Positions 1-8,480 of a stretch of 64,000 nucleotides of DNA are shown here, piece after piece; the first letter of the stretch is position 1; every line of letters starts with the position of its first letter. Source of the DNA: an uncultured Alphaproteobacteria bacterium (GTDB taxonomy: Bacteria > Pseudomonadota > Alphaproteobacteria > HIMB59 > GCA-002718135); assembly GCA_902590695.1 (NCBI GenBank), contig CACIXR010000006.1, forward strand, positions 35,066 through 99,065, written 5' to 3'. The notes beneath the pieces are model-generated. The model made no database searches. It was not told where the DNA came from and saw only the letters and a program-made list of their open reading frames with translations. The position numbers and the translations under genes were made by a program.

Positions 1-186
1 AAAAAAATTATCTATTCCTCTTACAAAACTTCCAGCATTAGATTCTTCTGCAACATATGTTCCCGTTGCTAAAATTAAAATAATAGCTGCTATAGAGATT
101 ATAGAATAAAGCATTCTCGTTCTAGCCATCTTGTTAAGATTATCTTCAAGATATTTTAAGTGATTAGGTAGCTCTTTATTATTCAT
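1..186 (-). CDS. phnE: Phosphonate ABC transporter permease PhnE, N-terminal part (runs off left edge)
   Basis: The visible 62 residues begin at the ATG at 186 and stay open to base 1, so this is only the N-terminus. They show a short charged cytoplasmic start and one hydrophobic segment (about residues 27-43). The assignment rests mainly on position: it is the next gene after phnC and phnD on the same strand, where a phnE permease is expected. A 26-base stem-loop separates it from phnD. No conserved permease loop is visible yet, so the identity is inferred from context. Confidence 0.7.
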   Translation of the reverse strand, partial: MNNKELPNHLKYLEDNLNKMARTRMLYSIISIAAIILILATGTYVAEESNAGSFVRGIDNFF

Positions 187-205
187 AATATAAAATAAAA
201 GGAAA

Positions 206-231
206 TCAAAGCGAGCTTATACTCGCTTTGA
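206..231 (-). promoter_or_regulatory. Intercistronic stem-loop between phnD and phnE
   Basis: A perfect 10-bp inverted repeat (TCAAAGCGAG / CTCGCTTTGA) with a six-base loop lies between the phnD stop and the phnE start. On the coding strand no U-run follows it, so it is better read as an mRNA-stabilising or partial-termination element that raises binding-protein expression relative to the permease. A very similar element follows the other binding-protein gene at 11165-11188. Confidence 0.65.
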
Positions 232-243
232 CACTTTAGAAGA

Positions 244-1173
244 TTAACCTCCAATTTTAGCTAATCTTGCAGCAACGATACCTTCGTAGAATGAATGATC
301 AACGTCAACATATTGCTTAATCTCACCATAAGCTATATTTTTAGAACATTCTTTATCATTTGCATGAATCCATTCTAATAAATTTCTCATATGTTCAATC
401 ATAGCGATTGGCAAATCAGTGCTTAATGATTGAGGGCCCTCAGGAATAAGTGAAGAAGACCATAATTGAACTAGATCATCCATATTAAGAATACCTTTAT
501 CAACCATTCTTCTTAAATTTCCATTTGAGTAACCTTCTTCCCATTTACCTACACCAGATACCCAAGTAAAAGATGCATCAACATCGCCATTTAAAACGCC
601 TAAGACTCCTGGCTCATGTCCACCCATAAAGTTAACTGATTCAAAGAAATCTTCATTAATACCCATACTTGCAAGTTCAGTAGATGGTATTAGAAAGCCA
701 GATGTTGAATTCGGATCCGCATAACCTAATTTCTTTCCAGCCATATCTTCTAGGGATTTTAATCCAGAATCTTTTCTAGCTACTAAGACAGAATAATAAC
801 CAGTAGCTCCGGCGGGATTCATCCAAGTTGATATTGGTACGATTGCAGTAGGATCTTCAATATATACACCAGCGTAAGAAGAAGCTCCAAATCCTGCCAT
901 ATCTAAGTTTCTACCAATTATTGATTGCATGGTACCAGCGTAATCTTTGAATGTAAAAATTTTTGCAGGTACATTTAAAGATTCGGTTGCATAATCTGCA
1001 AAGCATTGTTGTAATCTAATTTGATCAGAGGCATTTTCACCTCCAAGTATTCCAATTCTAAAGTCTGGTCTAAATTTACTTAGGTCAAACTTCGGCATTT
1101 CATGACCTCCGGCAAAAGAATTTGAAGAGATAAATAAGCCAAGCAAGACTGTAAATATAAATTTTCTAATCAT
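244..1173 (-). CDS. phnD: Phosphonate ABC transporter periplasmic binding protein PhnD
   Basis: This 309-residue protein has a Sec signal peptide (about residues 1-21, ending SFA) and then the type 2 periplasmic binding fold of the PhnD/PtxB family. Features include the ligand-loop region GFGASSYAG (about 96-104) and the segment GYADPNSTSGFLIP (about 150-163), which carries the Ser/Thr residues that bind phosphonate or phosphate-like oxyanions in this family. It would capture phosphonates in the periplasm and deliver them to PhnE/PhnC. It lies downstream of phnC and upstream of phnE, followed by a strong stem-loop. The exact ligand (methylphosphonate, 2-aminoethylphosphonate or another) cannot be read from the sequence. 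Confidence 0.93.
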   Translation of the reverse strand: MIRKFIFTVLLGLFISSNSFAGGHEMPKFDLSKFRPDFRIGILGGENASDQIRLQQCFADYATESLNVPAKIFTFKDYAGTMQSIIGRNLDMAGFGASSYAGVYIEDPTAIVPISTWMNPAGATGYYSVLVARKDSGLKSLEDMAGKKLGYADPNSTSGFLIPSTELASMGINEDFFESVNFMGGHEPGVLGVLNGDVDASFTWVSGVGKWEEGYSNGNLRRMVDKGILNMDDLVQLWSSSLIPEGPQSLSTDLPIAMIEHMRNLLEWIHANDKECSKNIAYGEIKQYVDVDHSFYEGIVAARLAKIGG

Positions 1174-1214
1174 ACGTTCTCCTTTAAATATTAGTAAAAT
1201 TTAAGTTTAATTTA

Positions 1215-2039
1215 TCAATCAAGACCTTCCCCCTTTTTGTTACCAATTAGCCTTTCTTGATTATCACCCAAAGACGTAGAGGTAATAGCGGCTTCAAAAG
1301 CTTCTTCAGCTTCGGCGCCGTAAATATCTCTTGCAGTTTCATCTTTAAGTAATTCAGGTTGGTCATCGAAAACTATGTTTCCTGTTTTCATACCAATTAT
1401 TCTGTCGCAATATTTTTTTGCTGTATCCAATGTATGTAAATTACATATAACCGTAATATTCTTTTCTTTATGTATTTTTTGCAATGACTCCATTACTAAT
1501 CTTGCATTATAGGGATCTAATGATGCTATGGGCTCATCAGCCAGAATCATGGAAGGGTTTTGCATTAAGGCTCTGCAAATAGCTACTCTTTGTTGTTGAC
1601 CGCCTGAAAGTGTTTCCGCTCTTTGTAAAGCAGTTTCTGCCATTCCTAATTTATCAAGATTAATAAGAGCCTCTATTCTCTCTTCTTTAGTAAAAAGTTT
1701 TAAAGAACTTTTAAAAAAACTTTGTTCATTTAACGTGCCTAGAATTACATTTGTCAAAACATCAAGTCTTGGAATAAGATTAAATTGCTGAAAAATCATT
1801 GCACAATTTTTTTGCCATGCTCTTTTTTTATTTTTTTTAAAATCTAAAATATTTTCATCTTTAACTATAATTTTTCCACTAGTTGCATCCGTTAATCTAT
1901 TAATGATTCTTAACATTGTAGATTTACCAGCCCCTGATCTTCCAATAATACCTATCATTTGAGGTTTATTGATATTTAAGGAAATGTTATTTACCGCTTT
2001 GTTGTCACCAAAATGTTTCGAAAGATTTATTATTTGCAT
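1215..2039 (-). CDS. phnC: Phosphonate ABC transporter ATP-binding protein PhnC
   Basis: This 274-residue protein is an ABC ATPase with Walker A GRSGAGKST (residues 33-41), signature LSGGQQQR and Walker B with ILADEP. It is of the usual length for PhnC and matches the family's cytoplasmic role of powering phosphonate import with PhnD and PhnE. It follows phnM after a 54-base gap and precedes phnD. The last roughly 25 residues, after EEAFEAAI, form a polar tail that looks like a variable extension. The ATG at 2039 is chosen because the preceding stretch has no in-frame alternative and MQIINLSKHFG is a normal ABC N-terminus. Confidence 0.93.
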   Translation of the reverse strand: MQIINLSKHFGDNKAVNNISLNINKPQMIGIIGRSGAGKSTMLRIINRLTDATSGKIIVKDENILDFKKNKKRAWQKNCAMIFQQFNLIPRLDVLTNVILGTLNEQSFFKSSLKLFTKEERIEALINLDKLGMAETALQRAETLSGGQQQRVAICRALMQNPSMILADEPIASLDPYNARLVMESLQKIHKEKNITVICNLHTLDTAKKYCDRIIGMKTGNIVFDDQPELLKDETARDIYGAEAEEAFEAAITSTSLGDNQERLIGNKKGEGLD

Positions 2040-2093
2040 AAAAAATAATTGGTAAATTATTTTTATTACAAAAAGGTTAATGTTATTTTACGA

Positions 2094-3230
2094 TTAGTTT
2101 ACTCTTTTGCCTTTAATATAAACTTCTTTGATTAACGGTGTATTTTCTACAAAGGCAACTCTAAGAAAATCCGATCTTTTATTAATTTCAATGTGACCCC
2201 TGTCATCTAAACCAACTGAATTTGCTGGATTATAAGAAACTAATTTAGTAGATTCACTTAAATTCACACCTTTATGTAATAATTTAAATACAGATTGTAT
2301 TAGACTCAAAGGAACATAATCAGATGAAAATATATCAACTAAATCAAAGTTGTTATCCACTAAATCATTTACCGAAACATTATCCGAGTGTGATTTATTT
2401 CTTATAAAATTTGGAGCACCTAAAACTGTTTTCATTTTGAGTTTTTTTGCTTGTTTAACAGCTTCTAAGGTAGTTGGAAATTCACTAATATAAATTCCAT
2501 TTTTGCTTGCTTCATTTACATGTTCTTCTGTCGTATCATCGTGAGAGGCCATAATAATTTTTTTCTCTCTCCATATTGTCGATACTTTTGGTCTATTCTT
2601 TTTTTCTGCTTCTTTTGCCGTTTCCTCTAGTCTTAACATTTTTTCATCAAAATCATATGCACCATGGGATGTAAAATTACTTCCTTTACCGTAAAATTCT
2701 AGCATTTTTTCTTTATTTCTCCATTGTCTCTGTCCAGGAGTATGATCCATTAAAGAAGCTAATGCTATATATTTATTATCATAGTATTTTTCTAATGTTT
2801 CTAAGAGCTCAGGATCAGATAATTCACATCTATAGTGAAGATGGTGATCAGCTTTGAATAAACCTAAATCCTTACCTCTGGTAATCGAAGTTATTATATC
2901 ATCCAAAATACTTGTTCTAATTTTTGTATAGTTTCCAACTAATATTGCATCAAAAACCGTTGTTATACCAGAAGAAATAATTTCATTATCATTAGCTATT
3001 GCAGCTGCAATTTTATTAGGCCAAATTGCATTTGGTCTAGGAATAAAATGTTTTTCTAAGTTATCTGTATGAAGCTCTATAAATCCTGGTAATAAATAAT
3101 CACCTTCAAAATCAATTGCATTAGAGTTATTTAAATTACCCTTATCAATGTTTAAAATTGTTTCATTAAAATTTATTGAGCCAATAAAAGTATCATTTAA
3201 AGTAACTATATTTGCATTTTTAATTATCAT
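2094..3230 (-). CDS. phnM: Alpha-D-ribose 1-methylphosphonate 5-triphosphate diphosphatase PhnM
   Basis: This 378-residue amidohydrolase-superfamily protein carries the metal-binding GFIELHTDNLEKH segment (H54, D56, H61), typical of PhnM. A DHTPGQRQWRN block and a C-terminal NPAN motif with a small beta domain are also present. PhnM removes pyrophosphate from the ribose phosphonate triphosphate made by the PhnGHIL complex, producing the substrate of PhnJ. Its start overlaps the end of phnL by 11 bases, which implies translational coupling. Length and motifs are normal for the family. Confidence 0.94.
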   Translation of the reverse strand: MIIKNANIVTLNDTFIGSINFNETILNIDKGNLNNSNAIDFEGDYLLPGFIELHTDNLEKHFIPRPNAIWPNKIAAAIANDNEIISSGITTVFDAILVGNYTKIRTSILDDIITSITRGKDLGLFKADHHLHYRCELSDPELLETLEKYYDNKYIALASLMDHTPGQRQWRNKEKMLEFYGKGSNFTSHGAYDFDEKMLRLEETAKEAEKKNRPKVSTIWREKKIIMASHDDTTEEHVNEASKNGIYISEFPTTLEAVKQAKKLKMKTVLGAPNFIRNKSHSDNVSVNDLVDNNFDLVDIFSSDYVPLSLIQSVFKLLHKGVNLSESTKLVSYNPANSVGLDDRGHIEINKRSDFLRVAFVENTPLIKEVYIKGKRVN

Positions 3231-3915
3231 TTGGAATGTATTTTTCTAAATTAATTTCTCTTGTACATATTTCATTTCTAATTTTTTTATCATGAACTAT
3301 AACTATTATTGTTACATCTTTTTTAAGTTTTGATTTAATCATATCAATGACGATGGATTTATTAATATCATCGAGAGATGCTGTTGGCTCATCTAATAAA
3401 AGAATAGAATAATTCCCAATTAATGTTTTAGCTAAATTTACTCGTTGTTGTTCACCTCCAGAAAAAGTTAATGGTGATAAATTCCACATAGATTCTTGTA
3501 TATTTAATTCAGATAAAAGTTTTTTTATTTTTATTAATGAGTGTTCATCAAATAAAGACTGTTGTTTTAGAGTATCAGATACTATTTCAATTGTTGGAAC
3601 CCTAGGCAAAACTCTTAAAAACTGACTTACATATCCAATAAAATATTTTCGAAGATTTATTATTTGATGTTCTAATGAATTAGCAATATTGATTTTATTA
3701 TTATTATAAATATTAATTTCACCTGAAGATGGTAAATAATTTCCATATAACATTTTTAAAAATGTAGATTTACCAATTCCAGATTTTCCAACTAGCGCAA
3801 TACATTCTCCTGTCTTTATTTCTAAATTAATATTTTTTAAAACATTTAATACGGTGCCCTTCTGGTTATGCAGAATAAATTTTTTATTAACATTTTTTAA
3901 TTCGATAATTTTCAT
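3220..3915 (-). CDS. phnL: C-P lyase accessory ABC-type ATPase PhnL
   Basis: The product is a 231-residue ABC ATPase with Walker A VGKSGIGKST, signature FSGGEQQRV and Walker B LLLDEPTASLD. Placement directly between phnK and phnM, the short length, and the VSQFLRVLPRVPT stretch characteristic of PhnL identify it. In the pathway PhnL is needed with PhnI, PhnG and PhnH for transfer of the phosphonate onto ribose from ATP; it is not a transporter subunit. It is separated from phnK by two bases and overlaps phnM by 11. Confidence 0.93.
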   Translation of the reverse strand: MKIIELKNVNKKFILHNQKGTVLNVLKNINLEIKTGECIALVGKSGIGKSTFLKMLYGNYLPSSGEINIYNNNKINIANSLEHQIINLRKYFIGYVSQFLRVLPRVPTIEIVSDTLKQQSLFDEHSLIKIKKLLSELNIQESMWNLSPLTFSGGEQQRVNLAKTLIGNYSILLLDEPTASLDDINKSIVIDMIKSKLKKDVTIIVIVHDKKIRNEICTREINLEKYIPNDN

Positions 3916-3917
3916 TA

Positions 3918-4694
3918 TTAAACTTGTAAAATAGATGAAGTTAAAAGCTGTGTGTAGGAATGTTGAGGATCATCCAAAACTCTATCCGTTAATCCTGTTT
4001 CTACAACTATGCCGTCTTTCATAACCAATAATTTATCAGTTAAAAATCGCACAACTGCTAAATCGTGTGTTACTATAATCATAGTAACATTAATATCTCT
4101 TACAATACTCTTAATAGTATCTAGTATTTTAGCTTGTACAGACACATCCAACCCCCCTGTTGGCTCATCCATAAACACTATCTGCGGGTTTGATGATAAT
4201 ATTTTTGATATTTGAAGTCTTTGCTGCATTCCGCCTGAAAAACTTAAAGGAAATTCATCAATTCTATCTGGGTCCATCTCAGTTTTTTCCATCCAATATT
4301 TTCCAGTATTTCTTAAAAATGAATAGTTTTTTTCAGATACATTGAGAAGTCTCTCTGCAATGTTACCTCCAGCACTAATTCTTAAATTTAAACCATCTCT
4401 TGGATTTTGATGAACTATTCCCCACATGGATCTCATCAATTGTCTTTTTTCTTGTTCAGGTAGAGAAAGAAAGTCTTTTACACCACCTTGATCTAGCGAT
4501 ATGTTAATTTTTCCTGCAGATGGAGAAATTTCTCCTGACAAGCACTTCAACAGTGTACTTTTACCTGAACCAGATTCACCAACAATGCCTAAAATTTCAC
4601 CTTTATACAAATCAAAATTTATACCTTTGCAACCAATTTGGTTTCCATAAAAATGTGTAAGGTTTTCCACATGCATTATTTTTTTAATATTCAT
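3918..4694 (-). CDS. phnK: C-P lyase complex ABC-type ATPase PhnK
   Basis: The product is a 258-residue ABC ATPase with Walker A VGESGSGKST, signature FSGGMQQRL and Walker B VFMDEPTGGLD. It is most similar in layout to oligopeptide-type ATPases, as PhnK always is. The stretch GIVHQNPRDGLNLRISAGGN is a PhnK hallmark. PhnK docks on the PhnGHIJ core and supports turnover of the C-P lyase. Its start overlaps the phnJ stop in an ATGA arrangement, showing translational coupling. Confidence 0.94.
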   Translation of the reverse strand: MNIKKIMHVENLTHFYGNQIGCKGINFDLYKGEILGIVGESGSGKSTLLKCLSGEISPSAGKINISLDQGGVKDFLSLPEQEKRQLMRSMWGIVHQNPRDGLNLRISAGGNIAERLLNVSEKNYSFLRNTGKYWMEKTEMDPDRIDEFPLSFSGGMQQRLQISKILSSNPQIVFMDEPTGGLDVSVQAKILDTIKSIVRDINVTMIIVTHDLAVVRFLTDKLLVMKDGIVVETGLTDRVLDDPQHSYTQLLTSSILQV

Positions 4695-5527
4695 TTATTT
4701 TTCTCAAGATTGCTTTTACAAAAATCTGTATCTGAACATATAAAATTTTTCTTTCCCTCATTATTGATAATTATTTCATCTAAGTAACTCTTCGTTGAAC
4801 CACATATTGAACAACATTCATCCCATGTTTGTATTTCAAAGGGATGATCATCAAAATCAAGACTTTTAACTTTAGTGTAAGGTGGAATTGCGTAAATTCT
4901 TTTTTCTCTTCCTGCGCCAAATAATTGCAACGCTTCCATATTATTCATTTTGGGATTATCAAATTTAGGTATTGGTGTTGGATCAGTAATATATCTGTTA
5001 TTTGTTTCTACTGGATAAGCCCAAGTTTTTATTACTGAGCCAAATTGAGAAATTTCTTCGTATAATTTTACATGCATTAATGCATATTCTTTATACGCAT
5101 GGAGTTTTCTAGTTTCTTTTTCTTTAGGCTCTAATTTCCTTAGTGGTTCTGGTTGAGGAACTTGATAAACAATGATTTGATCTTTATTTAATGTTGTTTC
5201 AGGAATTCGATGTCTAGTTTGTATCAAGGATGCTTCTGCAGTTCTATCTGTAGTCATGATATTGCATACACGTTTAAAAAAATTTTTAATAGAAACAGCA
5301 TTAGTAGTATCATCAGCACCCTGATCAATTACTTTTAGAATATCTTGCTTACCAATTATAGAAGCTGTAACCTGAATACCTCCTGTTCCCCATCCATATG
5401 CTAATGGCATTTCTCTTCCTCCAAATGGACATTGATAGCCTGGAATGCAAACAGCTTTTAGAATTTTTCTCCTTATCATTCTTTTAGTTGCTTCATCCAA
5501 ATACGCAAAATTAAAACCAGTTTTCAT
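4691..5527 (-). CDS. phnJ: Alpha-D-ribose 1-methylphosphonate 5-phosphate C-P lyase PhnJ
   Basis: This 278-residue protein is the radical-SAM enzyme that breaks the carbon-phosphorus bond, releasing the hydrocarbon (methane from methylphosphonate) and ribose cyclic phosphate. The C-terminal cysteines C239 and C242 (with an extra C238), C264 and C270 match the four conserved cysteines of the family in spacing, including the CSDTDFC block. The N-terminal YLDEATKRMIRRKILKA and PYGWGTGG-like segments are also family features. It overlaps phnI and phnK by four bases each. Confidence 0.96.
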   Translation of the reverse strand: MKTGFNFAYLDEATKRMIRRKILKAVCIPGYQCPFGGREMPLAYGWGTGGIQVTASIIGKQDILKVIDQGADDTTNAVSIKNFFKRVCNIMTTDRTAEASLIQTRHRIPETTLNKDQIIVYQVPQPEPLRKLEPKEKETRKLHAYKEYALMHVKLYEEISQFGSVIKTWAYPVETNNRYITDPTPIPKFDNPKMNNMEALQLFGAGREKRIYAIPPYTKVKSLDFDDHPFEIQTWDECCSICGSTKSYLDEIIINNEGKKNFICSDTDFCKSNLEKNK

Positions 5528-6612
5528 AATTTTTTTCCCTGCAGAATTTCATTTCTAAGTTTTCGAATAAGGTTTAGTTCTCCTTGAAAGTCAACATAAT
5601 GAGGAAGTTTTAGGTGTGTTACAAATCCTTGTGCCTCAACATTGTCAGCATGATAGAGAACAAATTCTTGATCTTGAATTGGGAATTTGATTTCTTCACC
5701 GTACCCTTCACTCTTTAATGCTCTATCCACAATAGAAATAGCCATGGATTTTCTTTCATTATAGCCAAATGTTAAACCATAACCTCTTGTAAATTGGGGC
5801 GGGGTATTTTTATTTCCTGCAAATTGATCTATCATTTGACATTCAGAGATTTCAATTTCGCCAATACAAATTTCAAAACCTAATTCATCTGGTGAAATAA
5901 AAATATCAACAATACCGTATTTAATTTCTCCAACAAAAGGATGAGTTCCTTTACTTCCAAATCCCCTAATAGCAGAATAAGATAAACCTAGAAGAAAACC
6001 CTCATCACCCCTAGCAAGTATTTGCATCCATTGATCTCTGGATGCAGGAAATTTCATAGGATCTCTCGTAACATCAAATGGATTATCATTTAAATTGTTA
6101 ATTTCCTGCTCTAATAAATTCTCATTATTAAGATAATCAATAACACTAGGAAATTCTTTATTTTTAGGTTCTTGGTTATTGATGTTTTCATATGAATTTA
6201 TCTCATCTTCTTTCATTAGAGAAAAATCTAATAATCTGTGAGAATAATCAAATGTTGGGCCAAGTATTTGTCCGCCCGGTATATCTTTAAAACTTGCAGA
6301 TATTCTTCTTTTTATAATAATTTTGCTTGTATCTATAGCAGTTGAGTAAGCATATCTTTCTAAAGTGGTTCTATAAGCTCTCAATAAAAAAATTGCCTCG
6401 ACCAAATCTCCTTGAGATTGTTTTATTGCTAAAGCAGATAAATCTTTATCATATAATGAACCTTCATTAATTACTCTATCAACTGCAAAACTTAGTTGTT
6501 CTTTAATTTGATTTATCTCAATACTTTTAGTGCCAGTTTCTTTTCTTTTTTTCTCTAAAAGTTTCAATGAGCTTTTGATTGCTTTTTCCCCTCCTTTTAC
6601 TGCTACATACAT
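5524..6612 (-). CDS. phnI: C-P lyase core subunit PhnI (nucleosidase / phosphonate transferase)
   Basis: This 362-residue protein starts MYVAVKGGEKAI, the standard PhnI N-terminus. It contains the conserved LLRAYRTTLERY, PGGQILGPTFDYSHRLLDF and RGYGLTFGYNERKSMA blocks. PhnI carries the active site that displaces adenine from ATP and joins the phosphonate to ribose, working with PhnG, PhnH and PhnL. It sits between phnH (1-base overlap) and phnJ (4-base overlap) in the standard order. Confidence 0.95.
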   Translation of the reverse strand: MYVAVKGGEKAIKSSLKLLEKKRKETGTKSIEINQIKEQLSFAVDRVINEGSLYDKDLSALAIKQSQGDLVEAIFLLRAYRTTLERYAYSTAIDTSKIIIKRRISASFKDIPGGQILGPTFDYSHRLLDFSLMKEDEINSYENINNQEPKNKEFPSVIDYLNNENLLEQEINNLNDNPFDVTRDPMKFPASRDQWMQILARGDEGFLLGLSYSAIRGFGSKGTHPFVGEIKYGIVDIFISPDELGFEICIGEIEISECQMIDQFAGNKNTPPQFTRGYGLTFGYNERKSMAISIVDRALKSEGYGEEIKFPIQDQEFVLYHADNVEAQGFVTHLKLPHYVDFQGELNLIRKLRNEILQGKKL

Positions 6613-7184
6613 TATTTTAACACCTTTGATGTTCGTGGCAGACAGAAAAAATCATCTTTACACGTAAGAATTAAGTCGACACCTCTTGGAAAAATAAAAT
6701 TATTATTTTGCCATTGAGATTGAAAATTTTTAGGTAAATTAGTTGGGGATATTGATTTTGTTTTTTCAATACCAGGACCTTCAATTATTAATTCTTCACC
6801 GTTAATCAGATCTTCAACTTCAATAATTATCGTGGATGAGTTGTCAGGATATTCATCTGAGCCAAGATTAAAATTTTCAATATTAAATTCCTTATTTTGA
6901 ATAATTGCAAAGTCACAATGATTAGATTTTTCTATACAATTTGCATTTGTGTTGAATGTTATAAAGTTTTGTATTTTTGATATCTTTTCAGAATCTATAA
7001 AAATTTTAGTATCAATATCAAATAACGTAAAAATAATATTAGCTGTTGAAGAATAAAGAACATTATCTGTTTCAAGATTTTCTGGAACTGTGAATATAGA
7101 TCCAGGAAAAGAGGTTGCTTTTAAAATTGTTCTAAACATATTTTGTGATGAATGTGTTTGATCTTGATATCCAATATATTCCAT
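6612..7184 (-). CDS. phnH: C-P lyase core subunit PhnH
   Basis: The 190-residue product fits PhnH in length and position. Visible family features are the N-terminal TFRTILKATSFPG-like segment (here FRTILKATSFPGS), a central acidic region and the C-terminal FPRGVDLILTC with a PRTSK ending. PhnH is a structural subunit of the PhnGHIJ core. It overlaps phnG and phnI by single bases. The sequence is more divergent than its neighbours, which is normal for this subunit. Confidence 0.9.
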   Translation of the reverse strand: MEYIGYQDQTHSSQNMFRTILKATSFPGSIFTVPENLETDNVLYSSTANIIFTLFDIDTKIFIDSEKISKIQNFITFNTNANCIEKSNHCDFAIIQNKEFNIENFNLGSDEYPDNSSTIIIEVEDLINGEELIIEGPGIEKTKSISPTNLPKNFQSQWQNNNFIFPRGVDLILTCKDDFFCLPRTSKVLK

Positions 7185-7624
7185 TATCCATCACCTCTCA
7201 CTAGTGTAAAGAAATCAACTTTTGATGAGTTACTTTCATTAATAATGTGATTTTCTTTTTTATTAATTTTATCTTTTAAATCTAAAATCATACTTTGAAG
7301 TTTAGAATAATAATTATTATCTTGCATTAAAGCATCTAAAACTGCTGCATACTCAGCTCTAATTTTATCTCTACCTAGATGATACGAATAACCAGTTGTT
7401 CCTTCTTCTAATTTTATGACACATTTAGTTAATGTTGCTTCGCCTAGATTATAAGGATCTCCATTACCTCCTAATCTTGCCCTTATCATGATCGACCCAA
7501 CATTTGGTCCGTAAATTATTTTATAATCTTTAGTATAATTTATATTTTCTATACAATTTTTTAAATCTATTGTTTCTGTTTTTGACAAAATAGAAATCCA
7601 ATCTTTTCTTTGTATTTCAGACAT
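7184..7624 (-). CDS. phnG: C-P lyase core subunit PhnG
   Basis: The product has 146 residues, typical for PhnG. It begins with a short tail leading into RKDWISIL. It contains GSIMIRARLGGNGDPYNLGEATLTKCVIKL and RDKIRAEYAAVLDALMQD-type blocks (shortened here: IMIRARLGG, NLGEATLTKC, AAVLDALMQD), which are hallmarks. PhnG is a subunit of the core complex and contributes to the ribose transfer step. It is the first canonical C-P lyase gene of the operon and follows the metallophosphoesterase gene by one base. Confidence 0.92.
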   Translation of the reverse strand: MSEIQRKDWISILSKTETIDLKNCIENINYTKDYKIIYGPNVGSIMIRARLGGNGDPYNLGEATLTKCVIKLEEGTTGYSYHLGRDKIRAEYAAVLDALMQDNNYYSKLQSMILDLKDKINKKENHIINESNSSKVDFFTLVRGDG

Positions 7625-7625
7625 T

Positions 7626-8480
7626 TTATTTTGCTCTTAAATCTTGATTTGAACTTGAAAATGAACCAAGAGGAGTAATAATATTTCTTTTCTTAATATC
7701 TAAAGATATTTCTATTGGTTCATCGCCATAAACTTTCCATGAAAATTTATTATCAAGGGAAATTTGTCCCCAAGATTTTGCTGGTTTTCCATAATTAGAA
7801 AAACTTTCAGTGAGGGATTGCTGAGTAAGATATGTAATTCCATCTTCTTGTGCAAAAGAATTCCAGTGCACGTGACCAGACAGAAAAAAAACAGGCATTG
7901 ATGCTTTACATAAACTATTTCTTAAACGAGAAGAATTAGGATAAGACCCAAAAGAAGGATTGTTTTGAAAGTAATAGTTCCCGATCAGAGATGCAGGTGA
8001 AATTGGTACATGAGAAAAAATAATAACTGGAACCTTGGAATTTATTACTTCGGTATTTAACCATATAAAATCCATTTCATTAATTTTAAAACCTCTAAAG
8101 TTATCTGTGTGATATATTTTTGTATCTGCTCTCCATAATATTATTTTATAATTATTTAAAAGAATAACTTCATTTTCTAGAGACTGATTAAATATCTCTT
8201 CATTTTCACTAATAGAAAGATTCACTACATCGTGGTTTCCACAAATATGATAAGTTTTAATTTTATTTTCATTTAATTTCTTAAATATTTTTTTTTGCAA
8301 ATTAATATCATTTTTTTTATCAACATCATTTATACGGTCACCCAAATCAACAATAAAATCTGGTTTTTCATTATCAACAAAAAGATTAAATTCATCTAGT
8401 AAGCTAAGTGCTGTATCACCTCTTTTAGTTAAAGTGTTCTTTCCATAATGAATATCAGCAATTGTAATTATTTTTATCAT
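7626..8480 (-). CDS. Calcineurin-type metallophosphoesterase embedded in the phn operon
   Basis: The 284-residue product has the full metallophosphoesterase motif set: ADIHYG, DLGDRIND, GNHD, FSHVP and GHVHWN. It has no signal peptide, so it should act in the cytoplasm on a phosphomonoester or phosphodiester using two metal ions. The gene overlaps the upstream permease gene by one base and abuts phnG, so it is co-expressed with the C-P lyase. No phnP or phnN is visible here, so opening the cyclic ribose phosphate made by PhnJ, or hydrolysing an imported ester, are plausible roles. Both are inference. Confidence 0.85.
   Translation of the reverse strand: MIKIITIADIHYGKNTLTKRGDTALSLLDEFNLFVDNEKPDFIVDLGDRINDVDKKNDINLQKKIFKKLNENKIKTYHICGNHDVVNLSISENEEIFNQSLENEVILLNNYKIILWRADTKIYHTDNFRGFKINEMDFIWLNTEVINSKVPVIIFSHVPISPASLIGNYYFQNNPSFGSYPNSSRLRNSLCKASMPVFFLSGHVHWNSFAQEDGITYLTQQSLTESFSNYGKPAKSWGQISLDNKFSWKVYGDEPIEISLDIKKRNIITPLGSFSSSNQDLRAK

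Noticed and set aside
4009..4215. Open frame on the plus strand inside phnK
   Set aside because: It is antisense to an intact ABC ATPase gene, has no ribosome site, and its translation has no recognisable domain.
3220..4694. phnK and phnL as transporter ATPases
   Set aside because: They look like ABC importer ATPases, but their place inside phnJ-K-L-M and family-specific segments mark them as C-P lyase components.
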